Made by a program: the position numbers and the translations under genes
Notes under the pieces: generated by a model
The model's database searches: none
What the model was told of the DNA's origin: nothing
The model's input: only the letters and a program-made list of their open reading frames with translations
Shown here: positions 1-11,578 of the stretch, piece by piece
How the letters are laid out: each line of letters begins with the position of its first letter
How positions within the stretch are numbered: position 1 is the first letter of the stretch
NCBI RefSeq assembly: GCF_018687715.1
Contig: NC_056755.1
Location: forward strand, 37,730,001 to 37,794,000
Origin: Carya illinoinensis
Lineage: Eukaryota > Streptophyta > Magnoliopsida > Fagales > Juglandaceae
Direction of reading: 5' to 3'
DNA length: 64,000 bases

Positions 1-374
1 GCAAGAGAAGAAGACTCACACATGCAGAAAAGTGCAAAACCAACAAAGCACTCGGACAACACTCATGCAGAGCACAATGCACATGCAGACCATTCGGACA
101 CATGCAGACCAACATGCACACATGCACATATGCAGCACCGAGGGCAGAAACAGCAGAGTTATTTTTTTCCTTTCTTTCTTTTTCATTCGGTTAGCTGGAG
201 CAGCTGGAGATCAGCTATTTATTAGCTGGTAGCAGCAGCAGCAGAAGGAAGTTTTTTGTTATTTTCTTTTCATTTAGAAGACTAGCGGCAGCAGCAGAAC
301 CTAGCTAAGCTTGGAACCATTAGTTTGTCTTTCATTTTTGCTTTCTTTTTTTGTCTAAACTGGAAAACAGCAGA

Positions 375-497
375 GTGGTGTTCAGCAGTTTGCTTTAACT
401 TAAACATAGTGGTGTTCGGCAGTTGGTTTTAACTTAAACATAGATTGGTGTTCGGCAGTTGGTTTTAACTTAAACATAGATTGGTATTCGGCAGTTT
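375..497. repeat. Minisatellite, 34-36 bp period
   Basis: About 3.5 tandem copies of a 34-36 bp unit start near 375, 409, 445 and 481. Each begins TGGTGTTCGGCAG and ends in TTTAACTTAAACATA. Copies differ by a few substitutions and a 2-bp indel. Confidence 0.85.
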
Positions 498-597
498 TTG
501 TTTTTGCCTACAATGCTTTGTTGTTTTAAGAATTTTTATTAAGTATTAAGAATTGTTTTAGAATTTTATCTCATTAATTGTAATACCTTAATTTCTT

Positions 598-722
598 TCA
601 AGTGTGCTAGTTGGTTTCATGCAACAAGAGAATTGTTTTAGAAGTTTTTAATCAAGTATGCTAGTTTGTTTCATGAAATAAAGGAATTGTTTTAGAAGTT
701 TTTAATTAAGTGTGCTAGTTTA
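598..722. repeat. Minisatellite, ~55 bp period
   Basis: Two full and one partial copy of a roughly 55-bp unit containing GTGCTAGTTGGTTTCATG and GAATTGTTTTAGAAGTTTTT. Copies begin near 600, 654 and 709. Confidence 0.75.
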
Positions 723-2276
723 ATTTATTGCAAGAAGGATTTGGTAGAGAACTTTTGTTTTTGTTTTAGTTGGGTAATTTATTTGTTGTTTACTTATTTC
801 ATGTTATTTATTTTTATTGTTTCATTAAGTTTTCATTTTAATAGTGATTACAATTGCTATGGTTTAATTTGAGAATTTGTGATGAACCCTAGATTATTGA
901 TTTTGAGGCTTTTCAATTTTCAGGACATGTTTTGTCAATTACTTTCTAATTTAGTTTAATTTTTTATTTAGTTTAATTAAATTTCTGAGTTTAATCTATT
1001 AGTCCTTTACATTCCAATCCGACAATCAAAATCTAAAAACATGAATCTAGTCCATGACTAGTAACCTCTTCCATCCATTGCACATATCATCCTCTTATTT
1101 TCTCTTTGTGAAGTTTTTCACATTCTTCAACGAGTTTAATTTTAAGTAACTTTCCCTGAGGAGATGATCTAGGAATTTATTCCTAATTATTACACGACAT
1201 CCTCCTGCACTTGGGATAGCATTAGTGCTACTCATTTATGAGTGAGTCAGTGACTGGCATTACCTAGAGATCCTAGTCATTTTCCATGGATGGATGCAGG
1301 TAGACTTGGCACCTCAAATTCTCACAAGTAGCAGTCCCAATCAACCAAAGCCGCTCCCCAGTCCCCTCTCTGAACCACCCCGAGAGACTTCTCATCTCCA
1401 CCACTGCTGCATGCCCCACCTCTTAAATGCATTTAATAGAAATGCATTTGAAAATCAAATGACTACTGAGATTTTATTTGGAGTCAGTATTCGGTGCCAA
1501 GGTGAAAAGTAGCAAATGAAAATTTAGTTGCCACCAACTTTTAAAACTAAATATGCCACATTTATTCTTTTTTTTAATATATATTTCAAATATTTATCAA
1601 TAAAATATGAAAAAGCTATAATTTTATTATAATATTTTATTTTAATAAAAAAGAGAAATATTCTAATCACAAAGGAATTATATAAAAGTAATTTTACAAA
1701 TTGATGTGATTTGTTAGATTGTAAAGTACATCTGATGAATCATATAAAATCATGTCAATTTGTAAAATTATTTTTGTATAATCTATTTGTGTCTGACAGA
1801 CCACAAAATGTATATTTGATGAACACCAATAAAAAATGCTCATGATAAAAAATTTGCAAAACATGAGAATGATTGAAAAAAATACATAAAATAGGATAAT
1901 AACTTTTTCATTTTTATTTTCTTTTGAACTTTTTATTGGGTCTAGGTGTGAAAAAATAAACCAGTAAACTGGTGAACTAAACCAAACCGGTAGAGTCAAT
2001 CTGATTCAAAATCGGTTTGACCCGATATTGGTTTCAATTTTCTCAAAACTAGTCCGATTTCGCTTTTCCATTTTCTAACACCGGATTTACATTATATATC
2101 ATTTTGATATATAATTTATATAATTATATATATAATCATCTTAAATTATATACTAACTTGTAATTAATATAACTTCAATTTTAAAATCCTAGTATTCATG
2201 AATAATAATAATAACCTAATAACACAAAATTAATATAATATTTAATATAACATAAAATTATTCGTATAAATCTTAC

Positions 2277-2451
2277 GAGTAATTCTTCATACAACCGTGA
2301 AGTGCATAAACGCCGTGTAATTGCTGTGAAAAAGAGTGGGATCTACTATTAAAAAAATTAATTTTTTTCATGTGGGTCTCATATTTTATTCACTTTTTTT
2401 AAAATGATTACGCGGCAGTTGCACAATTCACGGTTGCAAATATCATTTCTC
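2277..2451. mobile_element. MULE-type MITE (175 bp)
   Basis: Terminal inverted repeats of about 45 bases are visible: the left end begins GAGTAATTCTTCATACAACC and the right end, reverse-complemented, begins GAGAAATGATATTTGCAACC. The 9 bases on each side match at 6 of 9 positions, consistent with a decayed Mutator-type target duplication. Relatives of the same layout lie at 33909-34127 and 58012-58186. No coding capacity. Confidence 0.7.
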
Positions 2452-3179
2452 GAATCTAATATAACATTTGATATATATTTTTAATCTTAAATTTGAATAT
2501 TTGATCATTCGTTATTAATATAAACTATATATATACTAAGGATAAATACATTTTCTAGCATAATAAATCATAATATATATTCTTTTTAATAAATACCTTT
2601 CTATACATTTGATCATGTACAATAATATAAAAAGTGTATATAACCATCATATTATCACTAAAATATATGTAGCCAAGAGTATTATCACTAATATATATAA
2701 TCAAATATATAAATAAGTTAGACACTAACGTATTATTACTAGCATATTATTACTAAGATACATAATTAAATACTATATCACTATATGATATTATTATATA
2801 TATATATATATATAGATACACACACTGTAACAGCCCGCTAGAAATTTAATTGTGAAATTTCTATTGGTTTTAGGAACCTCGTGAAGACCCCATAAGTTTT
2901 CACGAATCTATTAATTGTATAGGTTTTAGTCTAACCACATAATTAGTATTATTACTCACTATGGTATCAAAAGTGTGGAATGTCCAAATTAAGTTAGAAA
3001 AGTTTTAATTGGACACCTTAGCATTGATTTTGGCCAAGTAATGTCATCCCCCTACATGGCTAATCAGATATCTTCAAGAGGATCTAGAAGGTTCTAGAAG
3101 GAAAAAAAGAATCAAAGAGCTACCTCACTCTTCCAAATCTATACTCTACCATTAGAAAATATATTGGCTTGACATTTGT

Positions 3180-3510
3180 GGTTATTTTTGGGTAAAAATA
3201 TCTTGAGATGATTTTTGTGGATATTATTGGGTAAAAATATTTTGAGCTGATATTTTTGGATATTATTGGGTAAAAATATCTTGAGCTGATTTTTGTGGAT
3301 ATTATTGGGTAAAATATCTTGAGCTGATATTTTTGGATATTTTTAGGTAAAAATATCTTGAGCTGATTTTGTGGATATTATTGGGTAAAAATATCTTGAG
3401 CTGATTTTTGTGGATATTATTGGATAAAAATATCTTGAGCTGATTTTTGTGGATATTATTGGGTAAAAATATCTTAAACAGATTTTTGTAGATATTATTG
3501 GGTAAGAAAG
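3180..3510. repeat. Tandem array, ~45 bp unit, inside solo LTR
   Basis: Seven to eight copies of a unit reading roughly GATATTATTGGGTAAAAATATCTTGAGCTGATTT are arranged head to tail, each with small changes. Reading frames that appear across this array on either strand are products of the repeat and not genes. Confidence 0.9.
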
Positions 3511-4729
3511 ACCTACACTCAACCCTCACTTCAGCCTCATCCTCTTCCATATCTTGTGCATAAATGTCTCCAGTCCGCTCCCCACGAAATCATCTTCCTT
3601 TACACCTTTCATTGAATGAACACTAAACACTCTCTCGGACAGCTTTTAAGTATTCTTTTGCATGTCCATTTCGAAATTTTTGTAAGTGTTTTATCAAAAA
3701 TTCTTCTGCATACAAGTTGTTCCTTTTTAAGTCTAATTTACGTGGATATCTTATTTATTCATTTGAAGATCATTTGGTCAGTCAAATGTTATTTAAACTC
3801 TAGAAAGGTCATTCTGGGAGATAAACTGGAGAATATGTTGTATTTTGGAGTTTTTGACCAAGCTAATGGATAAATCTTGGTCTGAAATTTTTATGGAGTA
3901 TTGTTAACATATGTATATGATTATTGGTTTAGGATTTGTTGCATGATTAAAGGTTTTTATGAAATATTTTCTTAGATCTAGAAACTTAGAAACTGGAAGA
4001 GTAAAAACAGTTTCTATTTTGAGAAAGTTTAAATCTTTGGTGGTTTAAACCTATTCCAATGGCTTTGATAATTTTATTGGAGGATCCTAAGCCTCTTATA
4101 TACATATTAGAATATTATTTTGAAGATATTTGATGTTAGTTTCAAAGATATGAAATATTATGCAAAGAGATGTTCGGATAGGCCAAAGTATGGATGTTCT
4201 TCGCTCAATTTATGTTTTGGTTAATGTTTAACCATGTGATCTTGAATTAGAAGTTTATATATGTTTTAGGACATCTTTTTAAATCATGTGATGGTTTGGT
4301 TTGAAGATCACATCTTTATAAGTCATAGATCAAAAGGTTAATCAAAATAAGTTAGAAACAAAAATCAATGGAAATAGCATATAAGAATTTCGGCCCTATG
4401 AAATTTTAATAGTTGTGATTAGTTTTAAATTTTTCTAAATTGATATTTGAGTTTAGGATAAAATTTACATAAGGCATGTAAATTTTGGTGACTTTTGGAG
4501 TTAGCATGCAAAATCCTTAAATTAGAGGTAAAACAGCATTTTCCTACATATAGAGCGTAAAATAGAAATTTTATTCTTTAAGTTAGTATTTTTCCATATT
4601 TCAAATTATTAGTGATTTAGTTCTAACTTTTAGAATCACTATTACAGTTCCTCGTGATCGCACTTGAGCTTTTATAAGAAATGCAGAGATCGAGGTTAGT
4701 TAGCTTTTAACTTACTAGCAGTTTACTGT

Positions 4730-5935
4730 GTATGTGTGCTAAGTAATGGAACTACAGTGTATATATGTGTTATCATATATGACATGTCATGCCAAGTTAA
4801 ATCAAGTAAAGGAACTACAGTATATATATGTGTTATCATATATGACATGCCATGCCAAGTTATCACATATTTATCTATTACACAGAATTTATTCTATCAT
4901 GAGTTTTCATCCGTTACACAAGATATTCTATCACTTATTACTATACATTGCAAGTACATCATGTTAAATATGCCATCTATTACATGTATGTCAAGTCATG
5001 TAATATTCATTGTTATAAGTATGTCATGTTAAATATGTTGTCTATTACATGTTATGCCATGTTATAAAATATTTATATCTCAAGTACGTCATGTCTTTCG
5101 AGTTACGTTCAAGTTTGTTATGTCTAGGATACTCGTGATGAAATCATTATGAGTGTCCGAACATCTTCTTTTGTAATTCACGCGAGATACTTTTGGTGAA
5201 ATCATTTTTTATTGTCATAATTTAATTCAAGTTCAGTTATGCTTTAATTATTTATGTATGGGGTCACAGCAATTGTGATGCATACACAACGTGAGATACA
5301 GCAATTGTGACACGTAGAATACATGGAGCCACAACAACTATGAAGTATGTATTTAAGCAGTTAAATAATAAGTTTCAGACACACGAAGTATGGGGTCACA
5401 GCGATTGTGATGCATACACTACGTGAGATACAGCAATTGTGACACGTGGAATACATGGGGCCACAACAACTGTGGAGCATGTATTTAAGCAGTTAAAGAA
5501 TAAGTTTCAAATCAAGTTTATGTTATGTCATGTTATGTTCACGTACATATTATGTTCGTGTTCAAGTTCATGTCAAGTCAAGTTCAGTTCATGTTTCAAT
5601 TTTATTTATGTTAATTATGTTATGTCGTACGTCAAGTTATGCTTTGATTACTTATGTATGGGATCACAACAATTGTGACGCATACACTACGTGAAACACA
5701 GCAATTGTGACACGTAAAATACATGGAGCCACAACAACTATGGAGTATGTATTTATACAATTAAAGAATAAGTTTCAGATAACGTTCATGTTAAGTCAAG
5801 TTTCAGAGCAAGTTCATGTTAAGTCAAGTTTCAGATCAAGTTCATGTCAAGTTAAATTCAGTTCACGTTTCATTTTAAGTTATGTCAGTTATGCTATGCT
5901 ATACGTCAAGTTATGCTTTAATTACTTATGAATTT
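4730..5935. repeat. Two nested tandem repeats inside solo LTR
   Basis: Near 4745-4860 a 60-bp unit (GGAACTACAGT...GACATGTCATGCCAAG) occurs twice. From about 5260 to 5930 a longer unit occurs three times, starting near 5259, 5388 and 5659; each contains CACAGCAATTGTGA, ACAGCAATTGTGACACGT and GGAGCCACAACAACTATG followed by TATTTAAGCAGTTAAA. The short frames across these copies are repeat artefacts. Confidence 0.85.
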
Positions 5936-6482
5936 GATTATGCATTCATGTTTTTATTGTCATCCATGCATCATTAGCCTGTGTAGAAGTTTTTTGTTAA
6001 CTTACTGAAATTTGTAATCAAATCTCATTTTGGTAGTCCCAACTACCATTCTCCCCAAATGGTAGATCTTGTTACAAGACCTGAATGAGAATCAAGAGCT
6101 GACCAACTAGACACAGTTGACTGAGCGACAGTGCAACATCAATGTTAATATAGTAGTTAACGTAAATTACTACTTGTACGATGGAGTTGCATCTCTAGTA
6201 CGTTTTGGATCATAACCATTTTGGACTAGTGTTGTGATCTTAGTTGTTCAATGAGTCTTTATGTATGAAGTATGTTTTAAACATTTGGGATATTTTTAAT
6301 TTGGTGCATAGTACTGCTAAAGAAAAAAATTTATCCGCTGCAAATATTGCATAATATTAGATGCATGTTAGGAATATTGCATTTTATATGTTATGAATGG
6401 GGGCAGGTAACCTTGTGTTGTATGTCTCGACGCTTCAAATGTCCATCCGATCCCAAATAGAATTTAGGGGCGTAACACACAC

Positions 6483-8440
6483 TAATACTAATATTATTAG
6501 TAATCCACTAAATATAAATAATTATATAAATCATTGTAGTATTAGTAGTTATCCTAATACTATATCACTATATAATCCAATATATATCACTAAGTTATCA
6601 TTAGCGATAATTTTTGGTTGGTTGGTTGGCATTAAGTTCGTTGAAAGGTTCTCTTCTCTTATGCGTTCTAATTAAGAACACTATGCAATTGTAAAAATGT
6701 AAAAATAAATATATTCATTGTAATATTAAAAATATATTACAAATAAATTTTGAAGATATATTAAAAATAATCATAAAATATATTAAAAATTATCATAAAT
6801 ATATTAAAAATAATATTCAATGATAATAAATATATTAAAAATAAATTTTGAAGATGCAAATTAGTCTAACAATGAATAAATTATTAATGGAAAATGAACT
6901 AAGATTTTGAAATTCACCTCATCAATTCATTGTAATATATTTATGATAATTGATTCTTGTAAAACATCTATATGATAATCTAGAAACCAATTTTTTTCAT
7001 TCTCAACCTTAATTGAAAATTTAGTTAGACATGATCGTGAGAATAAGCTCTAAATTTTGAACGTAAATAAACATAAATTTTTTTCCTAAAACATGTTCAT
7101 GAAGATAAACATTAAAATCTGAACATAAATAATTTAAAATAAACTAAAGAAAAATAAAAATTATACTACTCATGTACAGGACGTAAATATATGCAAAAAC
7201 TGGAGGTAGCTAGATTTCTTCTCCTTGTTAAAATTTCCACTCCTAAGCCACAGAGCTATTTTTTTATTGTCGAATATATATGGAGTCGCCCGCTACTGAG
7301 CCTCATAGACGGAGTTATACCCACAAGGTGATTTTTTTTAAACATTTTACCCTTATATATTTTTGGAGTTGTGATTTCTGAATGTCTTTCTGCTGTTTAT
7401 TTTTCTGAGTTATATGAATAATATGCATGAACATTTGCACATTATTCAAGCTGGTCGTTGCTAAGAAGAGAATGCATGAACAATTGCAATCTTTAGGCTT
7501 CTATTTGCATTATGAGCACACCCTGTTTGATGAAATGTCTCAGTTTTGCACATCGTAATTTTTGGGCTGGCCTTTGAGGGGGTTTGTGCCAATTCGTGTT
7601 TGAGAGGGTCGGGTTTGGCATTTTTGTTCAAAAATACTAGTCAATTGGGCCAATTCTTTGAAGGTGTTTATTGATTTATTCATTGCGATTAGTGGTTTGA
7701 ATTTGTTGTGTACCATATAGAGTTACTGATGGATTTTGGTCATATAAATTCCCGTGTACTATACTCTTCTTGCTTGCTATAAAACTTGTGCAATCGTCTA
7801 GGTTAAGTAGTTATTTTTAATCAAGGTTTTGGTCGGTTGATATTGGAGGAATAGGTTGTATTGCTCTGGTAAAGGTGCCAGGGGCCTAATATTTTTTTGA
7901 GATAATCTGCAGATGAAAATAAGAAATCTGGGATTAATTCTTGCATTACTATTTTTCTTATATCTATGATATTGAAAATTTTGATCTTGCTATCATGCTA
8001 ATTTAAGGTATTCATTTGCCTCTCTTGTGGAGATTAAGGCTTGCAATTTAAGTACTATCATAGATATTGTTTGATTAATTTTTTGCCGCTTACAGTTTAG
8101 AAAATATTCGGTGTTTGGAGCTGATATGAACAGGCATGTCAACTATATAAAAAAATAATGGCACACCGCTATTTGTGAAGACTTAATTCATGCATGCGGT
8201 ATAAAGAGAAGTGTTATATACATAAAGAGAGTATACAAAATAAATCTATGAATTGATGTGATTTTATGTAATCTATTAGACTTACTTTATGATAAAAAAT
8301 AATTTTAGAATCTGACTTACTATATCAAACCATATCAATTTATTAATTTACTTTTATATAATCTCTTTACGATAAAGTATTTCTCGATATAAATTCTAAA
8401 TTAAATCAGCCTATATAATATCCAAACTTAGATCTCTAAA
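6483..8440. other. Gene-free AT-rich stretch
   Basis: No gene seen. The interval 6700-6860 is a degenerate tandem array of an AAATATATTAAAAATAAT-like unit. The part from about 7190 to 8150 is less AT-rich and has no recognisable coding motif in any frame. Confidence 0.6.
8206..8385. mobile_element. MITE (180 bp)
   Basis: Inverted ends: the left begins GAGAAGTGTTATATACATAA and the right, reverse-complemented, begins GAGAAATACTTTATCGTAAA. Flanks GGTATAAA and GATATAAA match at 7 of 8 positions and are a plausible target duplication. No coding capacity. Confidence 0.65.
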
Positions 8441-8512
8441 ATTATATTTGTGAAACTCAAAGTAATGTTTCTAATTTAAGCAAGCATGATGATCTCAAGA
8501 ATTATTATTAGA

Positions 8513-8722
8513 GCACTTAGGGATGTAGCACGAGAAGCCATCGAATCAGGTGTAAAACAAAAAAAACAAAAAAATTATCTTTTTATTTTTTCTTATATTC
8601 TTAAATATTTTTTAAAAAAATAAAAAAAAATTCAGACATTTCTTTAATTACTAAATAAAAAATATATACATTTAGGATACAAATTCGGAACCCAAATTCG
8701 GGTCCCAAAAATTTCTCTAATT
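8513..8722. mobile_element. Probable Tourist-like MITE
   Basis: An approximately 210-bp interval with ends GAGCACTTAGGG and, reverse-complemented, GAGAAATTTTTGGG, flanked by TTA and TAA. The homologous place in unit B (about 31445) lacks it, although simple repeats blur the comparison. Confidence 0.45.
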
Positions 8723-8944
8723 ATTATTATTATTATCATTATTGTCGCTCACACTGCATACTTTATAGATGGCTACGAACCCAATAGATCGTAGCATTCT
8801 CTCCGAAAAGACAGGATCAGCAGAACCACACAGACGATAAAATGAATTCCAAAACTACGTACCCCTGTTAAAAGAAAATAAGATAAAATGAAAATGACAA
8901 ATTATTTGGAGATGGTGATCTTTCTTTATGCAGGTACTGATAAT

Positions 8945-9718
8945 TTATTGAGAGATTAGCTCAAACAAAGTTTTGAAATCTTTGGAAGCAATCCCATCAG
9001 GTCCGGCAGCTTTCACTACAAGCTCTTTAAGACCTCTGATCTTCTCCCTCATCCTCCTTCCATGTTGATCATGTCCCAGAACGAGCTCCAAGCTCTTGAC
9101 CATTCCCTTCTTTGTAAACACCCCTCCCTCAACCCTAACCCCTATTCCCCACACGTCCTCTACCATCCGTCCGTTCATCTTATTGTCACCTAAGATCGGC
9201 CGGCAGATCATCGGAACCTCACCGACAATGCTCTCAAACACAGAGTTGTATCCACAGTGTGTAACGTACACGCCTACCGCTTTATGTGACAAGACGTGAG
9301 CCTGGGGTGCCCAGGGAACTATTTTTCCTTGCTTCCTTGTCCAAAGAAAAGGAACGCAACTCGCTTCCAGCGCCTGCGCTAAAGCTGCAAACTCGTGGGG
9401 TGGCACCACCGCCACTGTTCCAAAGCTTATATATGCTACCGATGTTGGCTTTTGCTCGTCCAACCATGGGAGGCAGCCTGTGGCGTCTGAATGTGATGGG
9501 GGTAAGGGTGGAGTTGGGACTATTAATGTGAGAACACCCACGTACAGAATATCTTGGAACTTGGACTTGAGATCCTCGGTGAGTATGGTTGAGTTTAGTT
9601 CTTGGAAAGAGTTCATGACAACAGCATTTGCTCGTGGCAGGACCTCACTAATTCTGCGCAGTGTGCGTGCGAAAATTGATGAAGAATTTGAGTGATTACC
9701 TTGAAGTATTTCTTGGGG
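8945..9718 (-). pseudogene. UDP-glucosyltransferase pseudogene, C-terminal half (unit A)
   Basis: This is the 3' half of a UGT78-like flavonoid 3-O-glucosyltransferase gene whose 5' half lies at 17877-18508; an 8.2-kb MULE separates them. The PSPG sugar-donor box is present (WAPQ..VLSHKAVG..THCGYNS..E, ending GDN), as is the C-terminal GGVFTKKG segment. Relative to the intact copy at 31867-33294 it has an in-frame loss of 51 bp (17 residues) just before the PSPG box and several substitutions. It ends with the same LISQ stop as unit B. With a frameshift in the 5' half and the insertion it cannot make a normal enzyme, although a truncated C-terminal reading frame remains open. Identification of family and breakage is firm. 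Confidence 0.92.
9710..9718. repeat. Left 9-bp target-site duplication of the MULE
   Basis: TTCTTGGGG here pairs with TTCTGGGGG at 17877-17885 (8 of 9). The intact paralogue in unit B reads TTCTTGGGGTAAG at this exact place, so the pre-insertion sequence is known. Confidence 0.88.
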
Positions 9719-9800
9719 GGAAAAGTCTAAGTGCAGTCGTGTGATGCAAACGGCTTGCAAACGGCTTGCCGACGTGGGTTATTTTAATATTTTGCGAAAC
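9719..9800 (+). repeat. Left terminal inverted repeat of MULE
   Basis: Begins GGAAAAGTCTAAGTGCAGTC, then GCAAACGGC twice (9746 and 9757), then GACGTGGGTTATT. It pairs imperfectly with the reverse complement of 17795-17876. Internal to it lies a GC-box-like CGAAACGCACCGTTTCAC palindromic stretch. Confidence 0.75.
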
Positions 9801-9949
9801 GCACCGTTTCACTTAAAACTAAACGGTGACATTTCGAAATATCTGAAAGCTCGAAACCCTCACTTCCCTCTCTGCTCATTTCGACATTTCCCCCCTTCCG
9901 AAACCCTTCTCCCCCTTCTCCCCCTCCTCCGTATCTGCTCTGATTCGAT

Positions 9950-10085
9950 TTCCCCCAAATTTCCCCCCTTTCTCTCTGGTTCTCCCCCTCCTCCGTCTCT
10001 GCTCTGCTGCGATTTCCCCCAAATTTCCCCCCTTTCTCTCTGGTTCTATTTCCCCCAAATTTCCCCCCTTTCTCTCTGGTTCGAT
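9950..10085. repeat. Pyrimidine-rich tandem repeat in MULE sub-terminal region
   Basis: Three copies of a roughly 37-bp unit, GATTTCCCCCAAATTTCCCC followed by CCTTTCTCTCTGGTTC, run in tandem, then degenerate CGAAATCCCTTCC repeats continue to about 10210. Open frames on both strands here are low-complexity and not convincing genes. The composition resembles a plant 5' leader. Confidence 0.8.
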
Positions 10086-10214
10086 CGAAATCCCTTCCCT
10101 TCGAAATCATTTCGAAATCCCTTCCTTTCGAAATTCCTTCCTATCGAAATCCCTTCCCTTCGAAATCCCTCCGAAATCCCTCCGAAATCCCTTCGAAATC
10201 CGTCCGAAATCCTA

Positions 10215-10314
10215 ACCCCTTCCGAAACCCTAACCCCCTAGATCTAACCCGAACCCTAACCCGTACCCATCATCCCACACCGAAACCCTAACCCTAACCC
10301 TAACCCTAACCCTC
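10215..10314 (+). repeat. Telomere-like repeat (CCCTAA)n inside the MULE
   Basis: Five perfect head-to-tail CCCTAA units occur at 10285-10313, preceded by scattered AACCCTAA motifs from 10215. The register is hexameric (TTAGGG) rather than the usual plant heptamer TTTAGGG. A short array like this acts in many plant leaders as a telo-box; here it lies between the MULE end and the GRF gene. Confidence 0.85.
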
Positions 10315-10324
10315 TCCCCCGAAA

Positions 10325-11338
10325 CTGGTAATTAGTCGCACCTCTCCAGGTTTTTCATTTACATTATTATTTCATTTTTGCATTATGGTATTGTTATATT
10401 TTAATATTTTAGCATGTTTGTAATTTTTGTATTTGTTGTATAGTTGCCATTATTTGTATTTCATTATTTTGTGTATTTGCAAGATTACCATTTCATATTA
10501 TGTTATTGTAATGAATATTTGGAAGTTGGACTTTGCATCAGTATTATAAGTTCCATGTAATTCTGAAGAATGTACGTATAATAGCCATAATTCCTTCCAT
10601 ATAACTAGTAGGTCATGGCTAGTTATGATCCTCACTTATAGCTAATAATAAATAATTATTAAAATAATTAGATAAGAGTTGTAAATGAAACTTGTGTCCT
10701 ATCTGTTGAGGAAGATTTGTATGATCTATTAAAATTAACATAATAATGAAACCTTGGACCCGACTTCTCTTAGACAGCAAGCTTGACTTAAAGCTAGGTA
10801 TCTGTTAATTTGTTCCAATATATGTATCTTTGAGACATCCATCCAAGTGTGGTGTACATGGTGTAAGCTAGCTAGCAGATTCATAATACAGTCTCGAACA
10901 ATTTTACTTTAATTTTACTATTACTATGAGAAAAATGCTTATATTTGACACGTTATTTGCAAATGAAAATTATCATTTCTACTAAAAAAAATCTATTCTG
11001 ATCATCAATAGTCATTTTTGTTGTGGTATGCATGAGTATGATTTGTATATGAAGCAAAGCCGATGGACCATTAATATATGATATTGATGATCAATAGATG
11101 ATCAATAAGGGTTATAATATTAGCAATTCAATTAGAAAAAGTTCAAACATGATGATAAAAAGTCAATACAGAAATGCCATTAATAGACACTCATGTGCTT
11201 CATATGATCGGTTCAACCAAATTGGCACATAATAGGACCTACACATCATTCATCATGTGGTGGCATATATGCTTAAATTTTAAAAGATAGCTCATGCATG
11301 TAGGGTTTTTTTCTCTAATTAATTTTCTAAGGAGGGTC

Positions 11339-11370
<32 letters not shown>

Positions 11371-11578
11371 GGAAGCTGTTACGGTCACCACTCCCAACTC
11401 CCACTAGGAGTTACTGAAATGCCATTATAGTATTTTTTGTGTATTTTTTCTACATGTATTTTTTTACAAAAGATTTTGAAGGTTTCAAACATATATAATA
11501 TATATATACTCTCTGATATATACTCTCTGATATATACTGATGTGGGGGCTCTGTTTACTGATTATATCATGATAGCAA
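10325..11578. other. MULE interior, no gene seen
   Basis: AT-rich, with a (CT)n(TA)n microsatellite at 11341-11370. It could hold the leader or an intron of the GRF gene that follows, since pyrimidine-rich leader-like sequence lies just upstream, but no splice pair is convincing. Confidence 0.4.

Larger units (their letters stand above)
1..2275. other. Gene-free repeat-rich stretch
   Basis: I see no gene here. The first 300 bases hold CAG-type microsatellite runs. From about 900 to 1240 the text resembles the untranslated end of a plant gypsy-type element (a CCCTGAGGAG stretch followed by a short pyrimidine-rich segment), but no coding domain supports this. An inverted repeat at 1684-1713 / 1746-1775, with arms of about 25 bases around TTTTACAAATTGA, looks like a small MITE hairpin. 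Short reading frames in this interval have no recognisable motifs. Confidence 0.5.
2826..6477. mobile_element. Long solo LTR (3,652 bp), TSD CACAC
   Basis: The segment begins TGTAACAGCCCG and ends GGGGCGTAACA, giving TG...CA ends with an inverted TGTAACA/TGTTACG-like terminus. CACAC flanks it on both sides (2821-2825 and 6478-6482), the 5-bp target duplication expected for LTR-retrotransposon insertion. No gag or pol motif occurs inside, so it is a solo LTR or a large non-coding derivative. Very long LTRs with TGTAACACCC-like starts are typical of Del/Tekay chromoviruses; that assignment is inference. Internally it carries two large tandem-repeat arrays. The interval 24388-26943 has the same end structure and is probably a related family. 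Confidence 0.75.

Noticed and set aside
3180..3510. Regular repeat array considered as CRISPR
   Set aside because: Units are directly adjacent and degenerate, without unique spacers, in a plant LTR.
3302..3550. 82-codon minus frame over the 45-bp array
   Set aside because: Its repeated peptide is a direct translation of the satellite unit.
9784..10241. Overlapping open frames on both strands in the pyrimidine-rich MULE end
   Set aside because: They are low-complexity translations of a tandem repeat; no domain, and both strands are equally open.
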